A stretch of DNA of 64,000 nucleotides, from NCBI GenBank assembly GCA_036971715.1, contig JAVHJL010000008.1:2790001-2854000 (forward strand). The letters are read 5' to 3'. Shown piece by piece: positions 1-11,611 of the stretch (positions are counted from its first letter, which is position 1; every line of letters starts with the position of its first letter). Under the pieces are notes generated by a model. That model worked only from the letters and a program-made list of their open reading frames with translations, was not told the origin of the DNA and ran no database searches. This DNA comes from Arthrobotrys musiformis (Eukaryota > Ascomycota > Orbiliomycetes > Orbiliales > Orbiliaceae). Both the position numbers and the translations under genes were made by a program.

Positions 1-3000
1 ATATATGGATGAAGAATCCTACCCCGTAGAGCCTCTAAGCTCTGCAACTCCATAGATGGGGGAAATTTCGTTGTAGATCGTCGCCATTCAAATAATACCA
101 AGAGAAATTGGTACCGTGGTCGCCTATCTCGTACAGATAGTCTGGACGGAATAACGCCACAAGGCGACAAAACAAAACACCAATCTGTGGGACTATATCA
201 GGCAGTAATAGTAAATCCCTTAAAACCATCTATCACCGAAAAGAAGAATATACGAAGGCCTCTATATAACTAGACGATAGCCTAGAGGCTGGTGTAGTCT
301 TAATAGCCAGTAGGCAACTGCTTCATCTTTAGCTTGATCTCATCCACCGGCGCGGGCTCTCCCGGCCGATATATTCGACAAGTCCATGCAGTATGCAATT
401 CACGGGAACATAATTATCTCCACCTTACCAACATTTAGCATGCTTGCCTAACGGCTGTTGTATACAAAATTTTCAGCGCTAGCTGGCAGCTGCTAATAGC
501 TTCAATACTAGGCGCTCGGTTGCTTGCCCTTCTCGTAGCTATACCCACTAGCAAGGCAGAGTTGCATATGTATTTTAGCTTGGATACGTTTCTTGTGACA
601 CCTCCAGTGACAACCCCAGAATGTGGCGAACCACTTTCACTAATATATTCCCTATTACGAAGGTTGTACCGAGCGTTTCGTCTAGTCGAATGAGCTTTTT
701 GGGAAGAAGTGGTTTTTTTCGATTCTCCATCTATTGGTCATTTCGAGTAATGTTTTCGCGCCACTAGGCAATTTAATTAATTAGCCACATACAAGCACAC
801 CCTGACGGAGCAGTTCTCAAACATCGTTGTTTCTAAGAGAGGGGTATTCATATCTAAACTGGATATCTTGTGGAGAGATTTGAGTGCGGGTTGATCGTCG
901 AAATTATCTAGGCCCTTTCCAGCTTTCCAAGCCTCCAATCAACGGGTATGGCGGTCCATTTCGTCTACCATGACGTTGACCATGGCGCAAACACCTTTAC
1001 CATAGCCATACTGCTCTATGACCTTTTGTACATTGAATTCAACTCCCATCGCGCAAACAAGAAAACGTCGAATCAGCCGGGATGATATCATTCCGCTGAT
1101 GGGTCAGCATGGTTGATTGCTTAGATGTGGGCTAGGTATTGGACTCGATGAGTTTGCAGGAGCGAGGCAAGGGCATGCGGTGCTACCTGCAAGGCTAAGC
1201 TAAGCGGCCATGACCTCGACAGATGACCAACGTTTGTATGAGTTGCAACCAATCTCAACGTGCGAACATTCTCTCGATTCCACAATCGTCCACAGAATGT
1301 ATTCGCGGCGGCAGAAAGAATTGAAACTCGAAAATATTATAATCATAGAAAAGCAAAACTGAGACACTGTTTCTCCCTACCTCCCGTAATCCCATTAACG
1401 TAATCCGACACGATGGAGATATATTGTTTCTTTTGTTTTTTTTTCTTTGGCTCTCGGGATCTCACCTCTTGCATCGTATTATTGCAGTTCGGCCCCACAA
1501 ACAACGCAGCCGAAGCCTGGCGGTGCATTTTGCGCATTTCCGTTGGCCTTGGTGCTCGAGCGCTCTGAGGGTCTGGGGGAAATCAGCGATCTTCTGTTTC
1601 ATTCTTGGTTGAGAGGACGCCAAATAGTGGAACGGGTGCTGTTATCGTCTGTTCTTATTATCGCCGTCATGTGAGGTTATGATATTCCCCGAAGCTGAAT
1701 GCGCTGTCGAGTCAGCTTGTGTTATTGTTGCATGCAACTGGCGTGCCCCGTCAGGGCTTTGATTCGAGCATGCGGATTTCATGTCGTGTACGGCGGCAGT
1801 TGCACAAGCGACCACCTACAACGTGAGGTTAATTATATTCTAGGATACAAAAGTTTAAAGTTTTCTCGTACCCAGACCATAGGGGTGGGTTTAAAGGTTC
1901 ATTGGGGATTTTGAACGTTGCGTATTTTGAACGTTCCGAATCCATGATATCTATTGACTATGAAAGTACCTCGATCGGTTTGAGGCTAACAAAACTAGGA
2001 TTAAGTGGAGTCTATGGCAAGCATCATTTTTTCTATTTTATTTTTTTCTTGTAAACTATCGTAGTGGTTTAGGATGTAACAAGAAACTTGGAACTGGAGG
2101 CTTGACGTGAACATTTCGTTTTGGGCCAAAGCGGCGAGAGATACACGAAGACCCTTGCTTCCAAAACGTCCCTTCTAGGAAATTTCCTTTTCTACCCGGG
2201 AGGCACGAACGCAAGATCCTTCTGTCTATTAGGAACAAAGGTTGTGAGCCTATCGCAAGCCCTGCTGTGGCAAACGGTCCCGGCCACCAGAACCCTTGGA
2301 GGGGACCGCTATAGCCGAGCTCGAGTTTTATCTCTCACTCGCGAAACAATTCTGGAGTAGACAGATGATGACAGGTGGAAGAGCGTACCTATCTCATTCG
2401 GAACAGGTGCATTGCATGTGTTGCATGATATTATATTGCACCCTTGGGCTTAGGTTGCTTCTTTGGATGAGAGGCTTCGAGGCAGGGTCGATATATACGT
2501 ATATACATGGTGCCTGTTCGCCGCTTCAAGGCTTTCTAGATTGATATGGGGTCGAGTGCTTATGCCAATCAGTTAAGGATCACCATATTCTCATCTCAGA
2601 ACCAGTTTTATACTACATACTTTTCCCTTTCCACCCTATCTTCTTAATATCGGAGTTTCGTACTGGAATTCGGGGTAATTTTGCATGCCCGAAATGCTTT
2701 TAAAAACTAATTATATAAAATTTGGAGATTAACAGAATTCTTGGTGATACTTTAGGCCTCCAACTCGAACCAATATTATATCTCAAAATTTGACAACTTC
2801 CGCAAGCGCAGGGGCACGCAATCGATATCACAAATATATTTTCTCTGACAGGAAATATTTTATTTCCCAAATTTCGAGACTATAGAGCCTCCTGGGATTT
2901 CAGCAACACATTCGGGAAACTTCTTCTCCTCTGGGACTTGGCTATCGAAAGCAAGGGGACATATCGATCCTTGTTGAAGACATTCCGGAGTTCCGATCGA

Positions 3001-3520
3001 TGCTCAAACAGGAGCAACCTTGAGCGCCCTTGATATTAGCTTCATCGCTTGAAGCAATAATCTACCACAAAGGGGGAGAAACGAAACTTTTTTTTCTTGG
3101 AGGGTACTTGCTTGGCCAAAATTAAGCTCTCTATCAAGTGAAATACGATCCACGTGAATAATATCCTGAAAGAGCTTGACCGTCGATACAGCTTATACAC
3201 CTGTGCTTAGTAGGAAGAGCACGCTGGCCAGGAGCTTTTTGAAAACCAATTGAACCTACAGATTATAATTCTCGTTCGATATATCTACTTGCGAGCTCGC
3301 TGCTAGGGTTTTGCTCCCCGCTTTGGCTTTTCTCTTACCTAAAATCTTAGGATCTAAGAATTTGTATCTTTTTTCTTTCTCGGTTACCTTACATCGATCG
3401 ATCGATTTGTATTGCATGGCCGTTATTAGGTCAGAGAGAATGGGGTATTGACACTATCCGGGAGCATTGGGTACACTTGGAGCTTTGCCTCGTTTTTGGC
3501 GGACAAGAGTTTCCTTGAAG
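1..3520. other. Intergenic / upstream region, no supported gene
   Basis: Mixed-composition DNA with only short open frames. The longest is 64 codons on the minus strand at 35-229, with no recognisable domain; it could be a terminal exon of a gene lying outside the window, but nothing proves it. Pyrimidine-rich runs occur near 1424-1450 and 3368-3381, and a short (ATCG)n run at 3393-3406. Pyrimidine-rich tracts are common in fungal promoters, so the last few hundred bases may be the promoter of the gene starting at 3731. I see no RNA gene, transposon end or RIP-like composition here. Confidence 0.5.
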
Positions 3521-3647
3521 GTAAGATTTTCAATGCAATGAAACTTCGAGGTGGTGGATGATTTTACAAGTTAATTGACTGGATTGACCCGGAAATAGTT
3601 CCGGTAGCTTCCTGTGGCTTTGCTAACTTTGATGAAATCTAATACAG
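3521..3647 (+). other. Probable 5' leader intron of the 3731 gene
   Basis: A GTAAGA donor at 3521, a TGCTAAC branch-type motif at 3621-3627 and an ATACAG acceptor ending at 3647 form a good fungal intron of 127 nt. It ends 83 nt before the start codon at 3731. Stops lie in frame between the acceptor and the ATG, so it would be a leader (5' UTR) intron and not part of the coding sequence. This is inferred from splice motifs only. Confidence 0.4.
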
Positions 3648-3730
3648 CTAAACGATCACTTTTACATTGTTGGATTTTGTAGAACTTTTACAGCTTTACA
3701 CTTGCCAATCGGGGAAGACAGCTCGTTGCG

Positions 3731-6700
3731 ATGCCGATATTTGCGCGGTCAAGATCAAGGGGTGAAAGGGAGAGGGATTTGACTACAAAGAAATGGTTAT
3801 CGGGGATATCGGTTGGGAATTGGAGTTTGGGCCTAAGCTTCGAAGATGAGGAGGAAGAGGAGGAGCTGGTGAATACTTCTAATGCTATTATGATTGATCG
3901 GTCCGAGCCAGCTATAACTTGGAAAGCGCAGGTCCTCCTCGCAAAGTCAAAGTTGGAACAAGAGGAAAACCCCATAGCTCACGAAGAAGAAGAAGAGAAA
4001 AAAGAAATGGAACTAGAAAGCGACAGCGATGACAACGATAACCTTGTTTCATCGTTGAACAAAGACTCGTCTGGACCCGAAGTGCATGTCGAGGAGTTCG
4101 AAGAAAACGAAATCCCATCCTCGAAACTTCATGCTTCCGGCTGTTCATTGGCTCTAAACAGCGGGGAAGCGAGCGAAGTCTTATCGAGCGGCTCACGGTC
4201 AGCCAAATTTACAACAGCGAACACAGGGGCGGCAGAGGCCGGGCGAGGGGATCGCATGACGGATCACCAGGACAAGGAGCTTTCCATCAACAGCGTCGAC
4301 AGTCGCCCAGTCACAATTTCTGGCCGGTGCGTTGCAGTTGCGGGAGGGCGTCCTGGTGGTGGTGGGAGCAAGGGGTCGCTGAGGACTGGGATTACGGCCA
4401 AGCCAAGCCAGGGTTTTGAGGGTGGGTCACCACGGTCACCGATTGGGATGCCGCTAAATACCCCCACACAGCTGTCTTACACCAGAAACAAGGACAAGGC
4501 AGGCAGTGAGGGCGACGAAGGGGATGCAGACGAAACCATGTCATTCCTCAATTCCCACACCACCACTGGCCCAAATGGCCCAAAGAAAGGCTCGCCTGTC
4601 CAGAAAAAGCATGGTGGTGATAATGCGACCCATGCCGCCGTTTTTTCTTCTTCAAAATGCATAACTGATAACGGTTCTTCGTTCTCCAAGGGTACGGGTA
4701 CTTGGAGCCTGGCCGTCGTAGATTGTGGATCTTCTGTTTCTTCATCTCGGACGGGTTTGGATGTTTGCATGAATGATACTACCAGTGGTACTTCCCCTCT
4801 GGGCGAACAAATAAACCGGCCAGCGAGTGGGAATGATGGTGACGGGAATGATAAAAATACCAGGGCGCCCTCACCTTCTTTTTCTCGATCTGATCCTGTA
4901 TCGTCGTCTTCGGATTCAGGAATAATCTCTCCTACATCTTCATTTCTGGAAGACGCCGAGGATAATTCCGAGGAAGTTGGAAATATTAATATCAATCAAT
5001 TCAGGAATCGCAATATCTGCAAGCCAAAGGACAGGAAAATTCGGATTTTTCCCACCACCACCACCACTACCACTGCGACTACTGCAGCTGCTGCACCGAC
5101 TAACACTGCGCCTACGACTTCCTGGAAAACTTTTCCCTCTACTGCTGCAAGCCACACTATTAATAACAAGAACAAGACCACCGCCAACAGTAGCACGCCG
5201 GCTCATGTAAATAGTTGCGGGCCACTCGCTGCTGGTGGAAGTCGCGGCACCGGGATTACTCGATTCCATTATAATTACTCTTCGGCTTATCAACTGCAAC
5301 TGCAACAACAAAAGCTGTCCAAGATTGCAACAGCAGCAACGGCAGGGCCAACCTCGTCTCCTGGCCAGACTCCAACAACTCTGGACCTCATCCGCAACAC
5401 AGAACGGAAATCTTTCGAGTCCTCCTCTCATTCTTCTCTTCCTCAACCATCAATCGATTCTATTCCTATATCAGCCATCCCTTCTGCATCTACATCCGCT
5501 AAGAGAAACTCTCCGCTTTCACTAACACTTCTTACAACTCCCTCGGCTACTCCGTCTTCAGCGATTCAGACCTTTCCGACAAGTCACGGAGCATCGCATA
5601 AAGTTAGCAGTGTTGTTCTGCTGGGCACTGCTTCTCCTGCATCGTCGACAGTAGCTTCTCCAATCGAAATCGGTGCCACTGCAAGGGAAATCCTGCAGCC
5701 ACAAGTTCAAGTTCCGATCCCAAAAGAATATCTTCCGCAGGGCCCGTCCCTAGTTTCAGGTTCAGTTGGTCTAGAGTCTATTTCTGAAGGAGTACATGAA
5801 GTAGCTAGGCCCGCTACTGCCTCCTCGACTTCTCCAAGTTTATCTGCCGGGTCTTTGGCCAGCTTCAACACCCATCTCTCCCCAATCACACCCACAACAC
5901 AATCGACCAACTTATCGCCATCTCAATCGCAATCCTCACTGTCTACTTCAACTTCGCCTGTCAATTTCACAATGGCAGCTCGTTCGGCTGCGGCTCAGAA
6001 GTCGCTCAAACGTTCGGGTGTTACGAGGGACCAATATCCACCGTACGCTTCAAAGCACACCAGCTATGCTTCCCCACTAATGGATAACGCTTCTTCATCA
6101 AGTAATTCAAGCCAAGAATTCCAGGTACAGAACGACATTAACACTCTACAAGCTGCTGCTAGACAACGGGAACAAACCGAAGCAGGCCATCGTGGTCGTG
6201 CTGATTCTGGATCGAGGATGCAAGGAGGATATGTTAAAGGACATGGGAAAAATGGCTCTGGCGGGAATGAGATCCTTGAGAACGTTTTTGGCATCTACCC
6301 GGAGAAGAAGAGCATGGGAACTGGCGTCAGTGTTGCTGATGTTGTCGCAAGCAAGTTGTTCAAGTGGGGATCAAAGAAGGAGGTCCCCAGCACGATACCG
6401 ACACCGAGCAGAGAGAAGGTTACCGCACAACGATCACAGAGGCATCCCCATCATCCATCAATGTTCGTGGGTGGAATCCCACAGCAAGTCGTCCGTCCTC
6501 CATCTTCACCTCAGGATCGCGATCAGGACTACCATCCGTCTCAAAGAGGTATATAGCTTAATTTCTATTACGTAAAAACTTCGGCTAACTGTGGGTACCT
6601 GCAGACGACATGCTTCACTCACGAGCCTCAAACCTAGATCAGGCCAAGCTCGATGAACTTATGGCCAGGCAAAAGTTGCTTGAGGATAAAATCAACCAGC

Positions 6701-8259
6701 TGAAGATGGAGCGGGACCAACTCATGGAGGCTAACAACCAACCCCCCCCTCCACCTCAACCACTCCCACTAAAGCCCCACCATGAAGCCGCCCAACCTCC
6801 TCCTCGTCATATTTCATACGTGCCAACACCAGTACAACCACTTCGGGTCCCGTCCAATCATCCAGCACGAGTCCCAGACCTTCGTCATAGCCACTCCATG
6901 TCTTCAGCCGTTCATGCCCGCCAGACGGCAGAATCCCTCGATCTACCTATTCAGTTCCCTCTACCTCCCCAGCAACCCCAACCACACCCACAGTCAGTTA
7001 ACTCAACATCGCCTGGTCGTGGGCGAAGTTCGCGGGCATTCCCTTCCTCCAAACATATCCAACCTCTCAAAACAATGCCAATGGCCATCCCATCTGCTAT
7101 TAGACAGGACCCAGCTGCAGCGTCCGTCCACTATGCTTCTCGTCCATTGCCTCAGCCACCTATTGATGCTACACCGCCTCCGGAATACGAGCCTCCAGCA
7201 CAGCCATATAGTCGCCAATACCGCGACCTGAAAGTCAAAATTGCCTCCCCAACTTCTGGCATGGTGGTAACGCAAGACGTCATCCTCGAAGAGCCGATCC
7301 CCAACCCAGATGACGAGAAGTATCCAGGATCGCCGAGGGATGACGTTGATGCCGAAGACATTCTAGGCTGGTTCGAGACTTTGAAGTTCGCAAGTACCGG
7401 GCCAAGGGGTCGGGGTCCTATGGCACCGCTTCCGCGACCTGAGGCTGGGGATATTAAGGTTGCCCCGCGAGGAGGCGATAGGTCCCCGGCGCCAGAGAGT
7501 GCTACTACCGGATACTTCGATGTCAAGCTTCCAATCCACACACACACGCAGCCTAGCTCTTACGATATTGGTGGAGTAAGGAAAGACTGGAATACAGGTC
7601 GTAAGAAGAGAAGCGAGCCGAGACTACGGGACTATCGTGAAGACAACATGCGTCTCACTGCAGTTTAGGAAGCTGTTGGGGAGAAGTGTGTACCGTCTTG
7701 CGAAACAGGCGATACCCAGAGTGGGGACAGCGGCTATGCTGAGGATCCAGACAGGTCAAAAATTGATGACGATAAAGATACGACTGATATAGATATTGAG
7801 GGATATTCCACAATCGCCTCTACTTCCACCGCGGCTACATCGATCCCATATTGGGATGACCCTTCTTTCGAAAAGTATTGTAACAAGGATGACGACGACG
7901 AGTATGCCGAAAGTGGCCAAGATTCATATTATGAACAATCTTGCCAAACAATCGACCAAGTTTCCCCTTTGCCGAGCATTGAACCCTTAAGACCTCGTCA
8001 GGTCAGGGTTTTACGTCGTGCTATGGGCTCCTCCAACCTAAAGTCTCAACCAACATACCAATTCGCAGCCGCCGAGCGGCCGGCTCCCGGACAAGAGGGC
8101 TTACAGTGGTCGGTCAACAGGAACCGACGACAATGGTAAAATCTATCATTCTCTTATACGAAAATCCTTTCTTATGTATATGATTATCACCTTCTATTTC
8201 TTTTGTAATTATATATTTTGTTCAGGCACATCGACCCTACAGATTATTATACATGCTGA
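3731..8259 (+). CDS. Large disordered Ser/Thr/Pro-rich protein of unknown function (4 exons)
   Basis: Exons are 3731-6548, 6605-7575, 7669-8135 and 8226-8259 (4290 nt, 1429 residues). Intron 6549-6604 (56 nt) has GTATAT, a GCTAAC branch site and CTGCAG, and splits a codon that continues the same frame. Intron 7576-7668 (93 nt, phase 0, GTAAGG...TTTAG) removes an in-frame TAG formed by its own acceptor; the 155 codons after it stay open in the same frame, which supports the junction. Intron 8136-8225 (90 nt, GTAAAA...TTCAG) leads to a ten-codon tail. The protein is mostly low complexity: acidic runs near residues 38-46 and 85-95, long Ser/Thr stretches, poly-Thr/Ala near 445, and a short charged coiled-coil candidate (LDQAKLDELMARQ...) at about 948-983, followed by a proline run. 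A conserved-looking patch (AEDILGWFETLKF) lies near 1190, and Asp-rich stretches in exon 3. No catalytic domain, signal peptide or membrane segment is visible. I do not recognise the family; a scaffold or regulator is possible but unproven. The ATG at 3731 is the first in the frame. Confidence 0.75.
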
Positions 8260-9042
8260 AAGGGTCCCTTACCAGCAACGAATGCTCTTCGTTCACCACA
8301 ATGCTCCAAATTTCCTACGTCAAGTACTGAAGGATGTGCCCAGGGGGTATCTGTGTGGTGCTTTTATTTTTATTATGCTTTACTCTTTTGTTTATGTTCT
8401 TCTGTATGTTCATGGCGATTAGGTACGGGTTCGGTGTTTTGTTCAACTCTGGCGTTCTTACTTAGTTTTTCTTTCCTCTTCATCCTCCGAATACTAGTTC
8501 AAAATTATGTGGCTTTTTTCCCTAAAGCTACAAGCCATCCCTTGATTCCTATCTTCTCGCGTTCCTCCTATGATTCCTTTTAAATCGGTCTGAAAATGTC
8601 CCTTTCTACGCCAGCGTGTAGATGAGATAATATCCTTTACCTATATTTGCTGCGCTCGATTCTTTCGTGTCCGTATACATTATTTATTATTGGCAATCAA
8701 CTGCCAAGTACATCCTAGGTACAAGATCAAGTACATTTATAAATCTTCCGTAGAGGTTCCTGCCTCAGCCAAATTAAAAGTCCACTGCCTGAATCAATAC
8801 CCCATCTCTAAGCAGATACCAATTTAAGTCTACATATCCACAATTTTTCTAGTTTCAAGATTATTTTGCACACACCCTGCCTAACCACCAGCCACCACCA
8901 AATGCAACTTTATCGAGTACAATCCAACTGAAACATCATCCACAGGTCTTCCTCTTTGCATCACGAAGGAAGAGAATCTGTTGGAAGCTTTGAAATAGGT
9001 AATTGGGAACGACGACCTTCATCCAATTAGAAGCAGGATCCG
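8260..9042. other. 3' flank and spacer before the tRNA
   Basis: Pyrimidine-rich DNA containing the probable 3' UTR of the preceding gene. Short open frames at 8174-8422 and 8353-8583 have no domain. The first overlaps the last intron and last exon in a different frame and cannot be joined by a GT-AG pair without breaking phase. No other feature is seen. Confidence 0.45.
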
Positions 9043-9116
9043 GGTCTTATGGCGCAATTGGCTAGCGCGTCCGGCTGTTAACCGGGAGGTTGTAAGTTCG
9101 AGCCTTACTAGGACCG
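9043..9116 (+). tRNA. tRNA-Asn(GTT): tRNA-Asn (anticodon GTT), no intron
   Basis: A complete cloverleaf can be folded by eye. The acceptor stem GGTCTTA pairs with TAGGACC (one T-G wobble). The D arm is GCGC/GCGC, and the anticodon stem TCCGG/CCGGG carries loop CTGTTAA with GTT at 9077-9079. The variable loop is five bases, the T arm is GTAAG/CTTAC with TTCGAGC, and G is the discriminator. The A box (TGGCGCAATTGG) and B box (GTTCGAGCC) match RNA polymerase III promoters. CCA is not encoded, as expected for a nuclear tRNA. There is no intron after the anticodon. It would supply asparagine to cytosolic translation. Confidence 0.95.
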
Positions 9117-9128
9117 ATTCATGCTTTC

Positions 9129-9134
9129 TTTTTT
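9129..9134 (+). terminator. Pol III T-run terminator for tRNA-Asn
   Basis: Six consecutive T residues start 12 nt after the last tRNA base. RNA polymerase III stops at T runs of this kind in fungi. Confidence 0.7.
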
Positions 9135-10140
9135 GCGTCGTTTGGGACGGGCAACACCTTTTTTTTTCGGGCGGTTGACGGTCTTGGATCAACAGACGTC
9201 ACTTACAGGATTTGTTTGATTTGGGGGGTGTGCTCACCTATGCCTTAGAATGCCTTCGAGTCGGTCTTGTGTGAAAAGGGGTCTAGCCTCTTGATTCTAG
9301 TTCGGGTGTGGAACGGTGTCTTTGTGTTGGCGAGACCTCTTCATGTGTTGATCATGGGACGCTGGTTCGGAGTGACATCGACGTTTGGGTTGTGTTGTGC
9401 TGTTGGATTCGGAACACCAACGGCTTGAGCTGCCAGTTGCCAGTTATAAAGCTAGGATCGACCATAATTTTGAGATCGACAGACGGTCAGGCCGGCTGAG
9501 ACAAGGCAACAAATCAACTTTAAATTGCTTCGTTACACAAGACATAATACAACATTTCCAACTTCCTGTTCCTGTTTTATACGACGTTCTCAACTTCCTC
9601 TTTCAGTCTATCACTGCTTCAAAGGCTTGTACTTTTCTATCCTTTTCTTCAAAGTATCTAGGTATCTATTTGCAGTGTCTTGCTGGGAACATGATCTGCA
9701 TCTACACTAATTTAAATCGAATCATAATTGCATCAGTGAATTAGTAATATTATAATGTTGCAAGCAAAACGACCGAGTCCGCGTTTGTGAAGAATATGTC
9801 GTTTAATTGCATACTAGTGCTAGTCTAGACATAAGACGGGTGCTAAGTGATTGCATGTATAGATTATCTATATAGTCCCGATTGCTTTACGATAGTACGG
9901 AACTTTTGAGCTCAAACCCTTAAATTTTTGCTACAGAGGATTGAAACTCTGACAACTTGACTCTAGTCCTCCGTGTTCTGCAGATTTGGGAACGAGACGT
10001 TGGGTACAAGTCTAATTCGATTCCTTGAGATGCTGCCACTGCTGATTCTTGGTCTCTGGACCAATAATGTATCAATATAATATTATAATTGGACCAGTTA
10101 ATGTTGATTGTACCTCGCACATTAATCGGTCTTAGGTCCT
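9135..10140. other. Intergenic spacer, no supported gene
   Basis: Normal-composition DNA with a few open frames of about 60-120 codons (for example 9385-9744) that show no domain and overlap each other in different frames. Composition turns sharply AT-rich near 10,140, which marks the boundary of the RIP-affected block. Confidence 0.45.
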
Positions 10141-10697
10141 GTTAGACTACACTTTAAATAACTCTCATATTTAAATATTGCAAAAGGAAAACTTTTATAA
10201 TCATCAAATATTATATATAATATAAATTTAATTTATAAATAATAATAATTTTAAAAATATTAAATTATATAATACTTTCAAATTCATAAGTTTACAACTT
10301 AAATAATACTTAAAATAATTTTAAACTTAAGTTTATTATTATAATATTATATAATATATTTTTATATTATCTAAACCAATTACCTATTATTTATTAAATT
10401 ATTTACTAAATTATCTACTAAATTATTTACTAAATCATCTACTAAATTATTTTTTAAATCATCCACTAAATCATTTCTTAAATCATTTACTAAATCATCC
10501 CTTAAATCATCTATTAAATCATCCATAACATTAAATATATTAATTATATTACTATTTATAAAAATATACTATTATATTATTATATATACTAAAATAACAA
10601 ATTATTTTATAAATATCATTTTTAATAAATTAAATTTAATTAACATACATAGTATTATAAAATCTAAAATAATTGTAACTATATATAATAAAATATC
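10141..10697. other. AT-rich RIP-type DNA at left boundary of the repeat block
   Basis: Almost pure A/T with short GC-poor remnants and no coding potential. It contains the 12-bp tandem repeat listed separately. It lies outside the LTR that begins at 10,698, so it is either an older mutated repeat or flanking DNA mutated by spread from the neighbouring repeats. Confidence 0.5.
10391..10525. repeat. Degenerate 12-bp tandem repeat (ACTAAATCATYY)n, about 11 copies
   Basis: Consecutive 12-bp units of the form ACTAAATCATCT / ACTAAATTATTT / CTTAAATCATCC run for about 135 bp. Because 12 is a multiple of 3, the minus strand reads as a four-residue periodicity (Asp-Asp-Leu-Val/Arg with Asn replacing Asp in some units) without a stop through the array. 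The changes between units are mostly C/T, as RIP would produce. It may be the remains of a protein-coding tetrapeptide repeat or a simple satellite. Confidence 0.65.
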
Positions 10698-10938
10698 TGT
10701 CACGCCCACACCATATGACTGTTCCCAGTTAGGCATATGGCTTGGCGCGACAAACATGCTTCTAATTCTGTATTTCAATTATCCTACAGAAAGATTTAAT
10801 TCATAATTTGTTTATTTATCTTGTAAACATTCGTTTAAACAAAATGAATTTATTTTCTACATCATATAAAATATATTATTTAATATAATATATTTGGTTT
10901 TATTTGACCAATAGAAATTTTAGCCACTAGATTATTTT
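10698..10938 (+). mobile_element. 5' piece (about 241 bp) of an A-type chromovirus LTR
   Basis: Starts with the LTR terminus TGTCACGCCCACACCATATG and follows the A-type LTR at 34,749 (shared variant CTGTTCCCAGTTAGGC). It is cut at 10,938 by the start of another LTR. The first ~80 bases keep their G and C, while the rest is RIP-mutated. The matching 3' part of an A-type LTR lies at 25,833-26,373, but the two pieces overlap by about 110 bp of LTR sequence, so they are not simply the two halves of one LTR. Confidence 0.8.
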
Positions 10939-11611
10939 TGTCACGCCCACACCATATGACTAGAGTCTCAATTAGACATATGGCTTGGCACGACAAACAT
11001 GCTTCCAATTCTACATTCCATTTATCTTACAGAAAGATTTAATTCATAATTTATTTATTTTTATTATAAACACTCATTCAAAGGAAATAAATCTATTTCC
11101 TACATCTTGTAAAATATGTTATTTCCACAATACATTCGGTTTTGTTTGGTTAATAAAAGTCTTAGCCACTGGTTTATCTCAATCTTTTATGCAATATTTA
11201 TCATAATACATATATTTAAATTAATAATAAACTATTAAATTAATAGTTACTATTGACTTACAGGAATTCCATTAACTTACTGGATTTATATATAAATTAC
11301 ATTTTGTATAGAAATTTTATTATATATTTAAAATCCTTTTAAATAATAATAATTTTCAGATTTTTTTAAAAATTTCATTAATTAACTTATTAATTATTTT
11401 TATTAGTTTACTATTTAATAATAAAGTTTTAAAATAGTTTTATAAGTTTTTTACTTATTCTACTATGTTATATTTTCTATATATAACTTTATTAATTCTA
11501 CTAAATATTAATTATTCTTTTTAAAAAATCTAAACTAATAAAATTAAAAAACTAATAAAGTATTAAACTTATTTAAAAATCTTACTAAAGAAATTTGACC
11601 AAGATATAATA
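10939..11611 (+). repeat. 5' LTR (B type) of the 10,939 element
   Basis: 673 bp from TGTCACGCCC to a RIP-altered terminus reading GATATAATA in place of GGTGTAACA. Its outer 5' tip keeps GC while the inner 3' end is fully AT-converted. The 3' LTR of the same element shows the opposite pattern. Confidence 0.85.

Noticed and set aside
1343..2544. Several overlapping 60-80 codon frames upstream of the large gene
   Set aside because: They overlap in different frames, lack domains and splice support, and look like chance frames.
5040..5340. Minus-strand frames of 60-170 codons inside the large gene
   Set aside because: They are complements of the Thr/Ala/Gln low-complexity coding stretches of the plus-strand gene.
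8174..8422. 82-codon frame as the last exon of the large gene or as a gene
   Set aside because: No GT-AG pair brings it into phase with exon 3, it starts inside the intron, and it has no domain.
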